From contig NC_055988.1 of assembly GCF_018446385.1 (NCBI RefSeq), forward strand, positions 166,678,837 to 166,742,836: a DNA stretch of 64,000 nt, given 5' to 3'. A model generated the notes under the pieces. The model worked only from the letters and a program-made list of their open reading frames with translations. It was not told the origin of the DNA and made no database searches. Positions 59,051 through 64,000 of this stretch are shown in pieces. Within the stretch, counting starts at the first letter, position 1, and every line of letters begins with the position of its first letter. The translations under genes were made by a program, and so were the position numbers. Origin of the DNA: Zingiber officinale. Lineage: Eukaryota > Streptophyta > Magnoliopsida > Zingiberales > Zingiberaceae.

Positions 59051-60492
59051 TGTTGGGACCGAAAAGTAGCTAGAGGGGGGATTGAATAACTCGTCGCGTG
59101 CTAGGTGCTCGTCGTTGCTTGTTTCTTCAAAGATGCGCAGTGGAAATACAAGAAACAAACCACACAACGCTAACAAGGTTGGTTTACTTGGTATCCACCT
59201 TACAAGAGGTGACTAGTCCAAGGATCCACACCTACTCACGCACCCTCCACTAAGAAAACCCTCCTTTTCGGTAACTACCGAAGGCGGAGAAGCCCTACAA
59301 GTTCACACTACAAGAGGAAGGGGAAAGAATACAAAATACAAGCACAAAGCTTACAATGAGTACAAGAAAACCCTAACCCTAGCTTTCTTCCTCTTGCAAT
59401 AGATCCGCCTCTTGACTTGGAAGAACCTCCAAGAACTTCAAGCGGCGTGAGAGCTCGTGTGAGTCGCCGTGAAGATCCGACCTGCGCCGTGGAAGATCTG
59501 CAGGAAATGACGTCACGCTGCGCTATCCGGCGTTGATCCCGATCGATCGATTCCCATCGATCGGGAGGCTTTGATCGATCCACGGACGATCCAGCGCGCT
59601 CGATCGACCTGATCGATCGATCCGGTGGATCCAGGCTTATCGCGCGTAGCAGCCCCAATCGATCCACCGATCACTGACCTAGATCGATCGGAGGATCGGA
59701 TCGATCCACCGGATCGATCGGCCGATCACGATCAGATCGCCGATCGATCCATCGACGATCGGATCAATCGGCCGATCAATCAAATCGCTAGATCAATCGG
59801 TGCCAATTGGCGCAGGCCGGATCGCAATCTCCGATCTTAGTTTTTGCCCAAACCAAGTCCAAAGCCCCTAAACCAACATCTAGTCAACCATGACTTGTGG
59901 GTACATAAGGCCTAGCATCGGTCACCCTTGACCAACTAGACTCTCTCACCAAGTGTCCGTCAACTTTGACCCACTTGGACTTTTCTCTTCTTGCAAGTAT
60001 CCGGTCAATCCTCTCACCTACTTGGACTTTTTCTTCCTCGCGCCAAGTATCCGGCCACCTTGACCTATTGGACTTTCACCAGATGTCCGGTCAATCTTGA
60101 GTCATCTGATTTCTCCGTGCCTGGTTTCACTCACCGGGACTTCAATCCTAGTTTCCTCATTAGGACTTCTTTGCCTCGGCTTCACTCACGGGTCTTCACC
60201 TAGCTTCACTCACTGATTTTCACCGACTTCACTCACTCTTCTGCCTGGCTTCACTCACCAGGACTTTCACCTAGCTTCACTTACTAGGATTTTCCTCACT
60301 GCCTAGCTTCACTCACTAGGTCTTTCCTTCTGCCTAACACCCCAGTTAGGACTTCCCAGTCAAGTATCCGGTCATCCTTGACCTACTTGACTCTTCTTCA
60401 ATCAACCTTGCATTGTCAAACATCGAAACTCAAACCAAGACTCAAGCTTGGTCAACCAGGTCAACCTTGACCTGAGGGATGTTGCACCAACA
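59051..60492 (-). mobile_element. F1 solo LTR, copy 2
   Basis: 1442 bp from TGTTGGGACCGAAAAG to TTGCACCAACA with a perfect 5-bp duplication CTTTC (59046-59050 and 60493-60497). Same layout as other F1 LTRs but with many single-base deletions in the hairpin arrays (59530-60350), which makes it shorter. Confidence 0.88.
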
Positions 60493-60497
60493 CTTTC

Positions 60498-60776
60498 TAC
60501 CCCTCTTTACTTGTATTTTTTTCCAAATTTTATTTAATTTTTATTTATTTTTCTTTTTTAATCAATTTTGTTTATTATTTTTATATCAATTTTTTTTATT
60601 TTATATAATTTTTAACCTTTGTCACTCATTATATGACACATGTTTATTTGTGGTACGAAGTAATAGGTACACCTTCAAATGCGTCGGAGCAAAATTTAAA
60701 GGCAATATTGATTAAAAATTTTATTTTTTATATATTTTAGTGTGTTTTTTTTATGTGTATTATTACGTGTCCTCAG
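60498..60776. other. AT-rich intergenic
   Basis: T-rich low-complexity sequence; no gene or element end recognised. Confidence 0.4.
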
Positions 60777-61170
60777 GAGAAGCAGATCTTCTTATCCACA
60801 AAAAAGTGGACCAAGGGATAGACCATTCTTAATTGTGATCGGATCTTGACCACGATCTGGCCGCAATTAATTGCGATACCTTTTTAGATTGACTGTCCCA
60901 TCTAAATTATAGTTTGGATCAGAGCGAGCGGCTGGAGGCCGCCTGAAAGCCGCCACTGCTCGATGCCCAGCAGCCTAGCCACTTGCCCACCTCCAGCGGC
61001 TTTCAGGCGGCCTTCGGCGACCCGCTCCGATCCAGACTATAACATGGAGAGGATGGTGAACCTAGGAAGGTATCACAATCAATTACAACCGGATCATGGT
61101 CACGATCCAGCCACAATTAAGAGTGGTTTATCCCCTAATCTATTTTTTTGGACCAGAAGATCTGGCTCCG
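60777..61170. mobile_element. Palindromic MITE, family P copy 2
   Basis: Inverted repeat of about 394 bp with imperfect arms. Left CAGATCTTCTTATCC...GACCATTCTTAATTGTGATC pairs with right GAGTGGTTTATCCCC...AGAAGATCTGG. The centre GAGCGAGCGGCTGGAGGCCG / GGCGGCCTTCGGCGACCCGC matches the centre of copy 1 at 19453-19767. No coding capacity. Confidence 0.75.
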
Positions 61171-61776
61171 TCCCCGGGTTATGATGCTGTGATAGGATAT
61201 TCAGATTATTATCCAGACATCCGCGGTTAAATTCCCAGCTATGACATATTTGCAAAAAAATTGGGGTGGGCTCAAAAAGGAATGTATCAGGAGAGATGCG
61301 AAAAGCACTTCTCTTAAATTACTCATCCTTCAATTCTTACCTATATCAAAATGCTACTCTCCTTTTAAATTACTCTCTTTAACTCTTGACATAGGTCAAA
61401 ATCTCTCTTTCCTTTAAATTATCTCTTTCCAAACTTTTAAAAAAAAATTGATAAAACAAAACCAATAAAAAAATAAACAAAATTTAAAAAAAAGGAAGAG
61501 AAACCAGATTGCGAAGGTGTAGATGGAAGATCGAAGATGGGGGTCAAGAGGGGGGCGATCAAACAATTGGCAATTTCAGCCCTCTTGTAAAAGCACCTCT
61601 TTTGATGATGTCTTGCCTCAAACAATTGGCAATTTCAGCCCAATCCGCTTCGACTCGGACCAATTAATTTCGGCTCGGCCCAATCGAAGTAGCGATCTCC
61701 GCTTGCGTTTATAAGGACGGCGACGGCGGGCCGGGACTCGCTGCCCTTCCACGCCGCCGGCGCGAGCAGAGAGGCG
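61171..61776 (+). promoter_or_regulatory. Upstream region of the Coa1-like gene
   Basis: AT-rich until 61500, then GC-rich leader sequence. A short direct repeat AAACAATTGGCAATTTCAGC occurs at 61560 and 61620 (spacing 60). A fragment near 61210-61245 resembles the possible SINE at 11400. No TATA box was chosen. Confidence 0.4.
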
Positions 61777-62895
61777 ATGACGTTTCACCGGCGGGCTGCT
61801 CAGTATCTTGCTCCCTTTCTCTCCAACCTCAACAATTGCAACGCCTCCTCTTCCTCCTCGAGGTTCTTCATCTCGCGTCGTCTGTAAGCGATCTCTCACC
61901 TCTATCTCCTAATATTCTCTGCTGTTGATTCCATTCGGAGCTGCGTTGTGTTGATCGAATTCATCTCGAAGTTCCTTCTCGGCCGCTGCTTCCTCCGCTA
62001 CGGAACAGGCTGATGGCGCCGGCTTCAGTGCAGGGAGGAGAACGAAAAAGTCTTGGGGTCGGCAACTCTTCCAGATCGGGTTGATTAGCCTGACGGGTGG
62101 TTTGTTTCTCAGTGCCGTCAACGATCTAGCCATCTTCCATGGGTGTAGCAGGTGCGACTTCACTTCCTGCTCCCTTGTTACTTCTAGTTCCTCTTACCCT
62201 GTGGATTTTTCCTAGAACTCAAAATTTGATCTTGCTGGTTAACTTGATTGCATGATGCCGATTGATCAGCTACAGCACCACTTATTTTATGCCTTGTGAT
62301 AGAGAGAATGGATATCTCCTGATGGTCTGTCTTCTGCATAGCCGCAGTCCTCGTTCCAAGAAATAGTTTTCGGTTTTCCTGTATACAAAGATTTCATTTT
62401 TTTTTTTTCGATTGGGTTCCAAATTCTGGATTAGGTTGAATCATAATAAGGATAGTTGATCTTTGCTAGAAGTTTGAGACAATTGTAACCAGTATAAATG
62501 GCCTACAAAAATTTGTGACCAAAGTAGATGCTAATTGAATTTGATGATTTTATCACATGGATTACCATTCTCATAGCTGCTCAAATTCATGTTAGAATTT
62601 ACCAAAGAACTCATAATCGATTGATAGTTTTTTTTTTTTTTTTTTTAAATTGAGCTGTTTTCGTGATGAGAATCTTATGGTTTCCCTCTTATGTTCATCT
62701 AATTCAGTAAGGCAATTGAAAAGGCTAGCCAAAATCAACAGATAGTGGAGTTGCTTGGCTTGCCGATTATAAGGGGCCCGTGGTATGACGCTTCTCTTGC
62801 AGTAGGCCGCAGAAAACATTCAGTGTCTTCTACATTTCCTGTTTCTGGACCTCAAGGAACTGGCATTTTCCAGTTGAAGGCAATCCGTCGAGGAG
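61777..62895 (+). CDS. Coa1/Tim21-like mitochondrial inner-membrane protein (5' part)
   Basis: Three exons seen: 61777-61883, 61972-62151 and 62708-62895 (phases 2, 2, 1), giving about 158 codons; further exons lie beyond the window. The N-terminus MTFHRRAAQYLAPFLSNLNN...RRLSFSAAASSA is rich in Arg and Ser and lacks acidic residues, as in a mitochondrial presequence. One membrane segment lies at about residues 67-92 (LFQIGLISLTGGLFLSAVND). The following domain has KAIEKASQNQQIVELLGLPI, GPWYDASLAV and STFPVSGPQGTGIFQLKAIR, the pattern of the Coa1/Tim21 domain found in cytochrome-oxidase assembly factor 1-like plant proteins. Role in complex IV assembly is inferred from the family. The exon 2 acceptor (CTCGAAG|TTCC) is the only one that avoids stops; the exon 3 donor is GAGGAG|GTTTAC. 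Confidence 0.72.
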
Positions 62896-63819
62896 GTTTA
62901 CCTTTTGTTCAGCAGCTTGTTTTTTTATCGTACATATTTCCATTTACTTGCATACTTTGCTGATTTACTCTATGTTTAAGGTGCTTGACGTCACTTTTTC
63001 TACTGATTCCTTATTTAGACACAAGTTTTCGTGCATGACGTTTTGTAGTAGGATTTTCTTACAAGAACTTTTCTTTCAATGAGAACCAAGGGAGGATATC
63101 CACACGATGCTTTTGTTTGGTGCTCTAGATAAAATTTTATACCTTCCATGAAATTAGGAAAATGAAACCTGCTATTAATATCTCAGTCCTCACTTTAATT
63201 AAAATTCAATCGACTATCAGCCATCCCATATGGCAATAAGCATTCAAAAGTTTCCATTCTTTGCATTCTCTTCTAGAGGTCAAATCACCAAGAACATCCA
63301 CCTAACACTATAAGAGGAACTTATTGATTCTCTAAGTTAATTTTTATATTCCCTCTTCTGGATGGCAATAGAACATTTTCAATCGATATCCTTCCGTTGT
63401 CAATGGTTTTGAATTCTTGCAAATTTGCTTTATCGTCGATTTCTTGGGTCCAACTACTGAACACTTCAAACTTGGTTTCATTTCCATTAGACAGTTTGTT
63501 TTTTATTTCTACTTTTTTATTTTGTTTGTTCTCTTTGTGGCCAGTCATTGTTAAAACATTCAAAACTTAGAATAAATGACGAAAACTTCATGGCTACCTA
63601 GTCGTACTCAGTGTTGATCTAGATATCGATGTCCCCTCTAGATATCTATCCGATTAAGGACTGTTTTCAGATTAATATACCCATTAATCCGTGGGACTTT
63701 ATCATTAATCATATACGTACAGAAAAGTAAATAATTAATGATAAATTCTTGCCTTTATTAAATAATTATCCACAAAATACATAAGGAGTGTCTTGGCACA
63801 TAAGTGCACACACTAACAA
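62896..63819. other. Intron or 3' side of the Coa1-like gene
   Basis: No matching next exon of the Coa1 domain was found. A minus-strand frame of about 76 codons from ATG at 63548 to 63321 (MTGHKENKQNKKVEIKNKLS...) is rich in Lys and Asn, matches no family I know, and is probably chance in AT-rich intron DNA. 63590-63760 may be transposon-derived. Confidence 0.4.
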
Positions 63820-63937
63820 CAAGTACACAGGTCATAGGCGCATGGTGGGGTAAACCCCAGGCTGTCAGTTCCTGAGAATTGACCTCTGGCTATTACGCTA
63901 GAGATGTCATGCACTCACCATCTACGCTACGCCCGGG
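63820..63937 (-). mobile_element. Truncated SINE, relative of 58669-58855
   Basis: On the minus strand it contains GGGCGTAGCGTAGATGGTGA (A-box region), AGAGGTCAATTCTC (B-box-like), then GGGGTTTACCCCACCATGCG and CTATGACCTGTGTACTTG, collinear with the first part of the SINE at 58669. The 3' part is missing. No duplication recognised. Confidence 0.7.
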
Positions 63938-64000
63938 GATAAAGTTCATGCCCCTAGTTGGAACTCGGATGACTTTGTTACCTTATATGGTAAGGGGTCA

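Overview
The window is nuclear DNA of a flowering plant. It contains spliced GT-AG genes, a GT-2-type trihelix factor, a Raf-like plant kinase, and long nested LTR retrotransposons with the plant Copia primer site complementary to initiator tRNA-Met. The GC-rich coding exons of the trihelix gene beside very AT-rich flanks suggest a monocot, possibly Zingiberales. That placement is an inference and was not tested.

Four host genes are visible. (1) Positions 14631-16610 (+): two-exon GT-2-family trihelix transcription factor, about 600 aa. (2) Positions 25189-21352 (-): four-exon conserved small membrane protein of 145 aa, whose first intron holds a 1.2-kb solo LTR. (3) Positions 31143-35354 (+): eight-exon PB1-domain Raf-like protein kinase, about 992 aa, with two upstream ORFs. 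(4) From 61777 (+) past the window end: 5' three exons of a mitochondrial Coa1/Tim21-like inner-membrane protein. The genes look independent of one another.

Most of the rest is mobile DNA. Region by region: 1-1044 is the end of a Gypsy-type LTR. 1045-5612 is a minus-strand gag-bearing Copia-like element (family F1) with its 5' LTR. 6155-10485 is a complete minus-strand gag-only element (E1). 10.5-14.4 kb holds a hAT MITE, a tRNA-derived SINE and a decayed MITE in front of the trihelix gene. 17-21 kb is mainly anonymous AT-rich DNA with a palindromic MITE. 26758-29053 is an F1 solo LTR carrying a hAT MITE. 29.4-30.7 kb holds a near-perfect hairpin element and a second hAT MITE family. 36898-58065 is one 21-kb nest: an F1 element containing an F4 solo LTR and an F3 solo LTR; F3 contains a complete F2 element; F2 contains a MITE in gag and a second F3 LTR in its 3' LTR. 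58.1-60.5 kb holds MITE, SINE and another F1 solo LTR. Target-site duplications (5 bp for LTR elements, 8 bp for hAT MITEs, 15 bp for SINEs) were read directly at most boundaries.

Two things stand out. First, the LTRs of F1, and in part F2 and F3, are built from arrays of short hairpin or palindrome units whose arms change together between units, so pairing is kept while sequence is not. Second, all three gag-bearing families here (F1, F2, E1) carry gag and no recognisable pol, so they appear to be non-autonomous gag-only elements. No rRNA, standalone tRNA gene, CRISPR or bacterial feature was seen.
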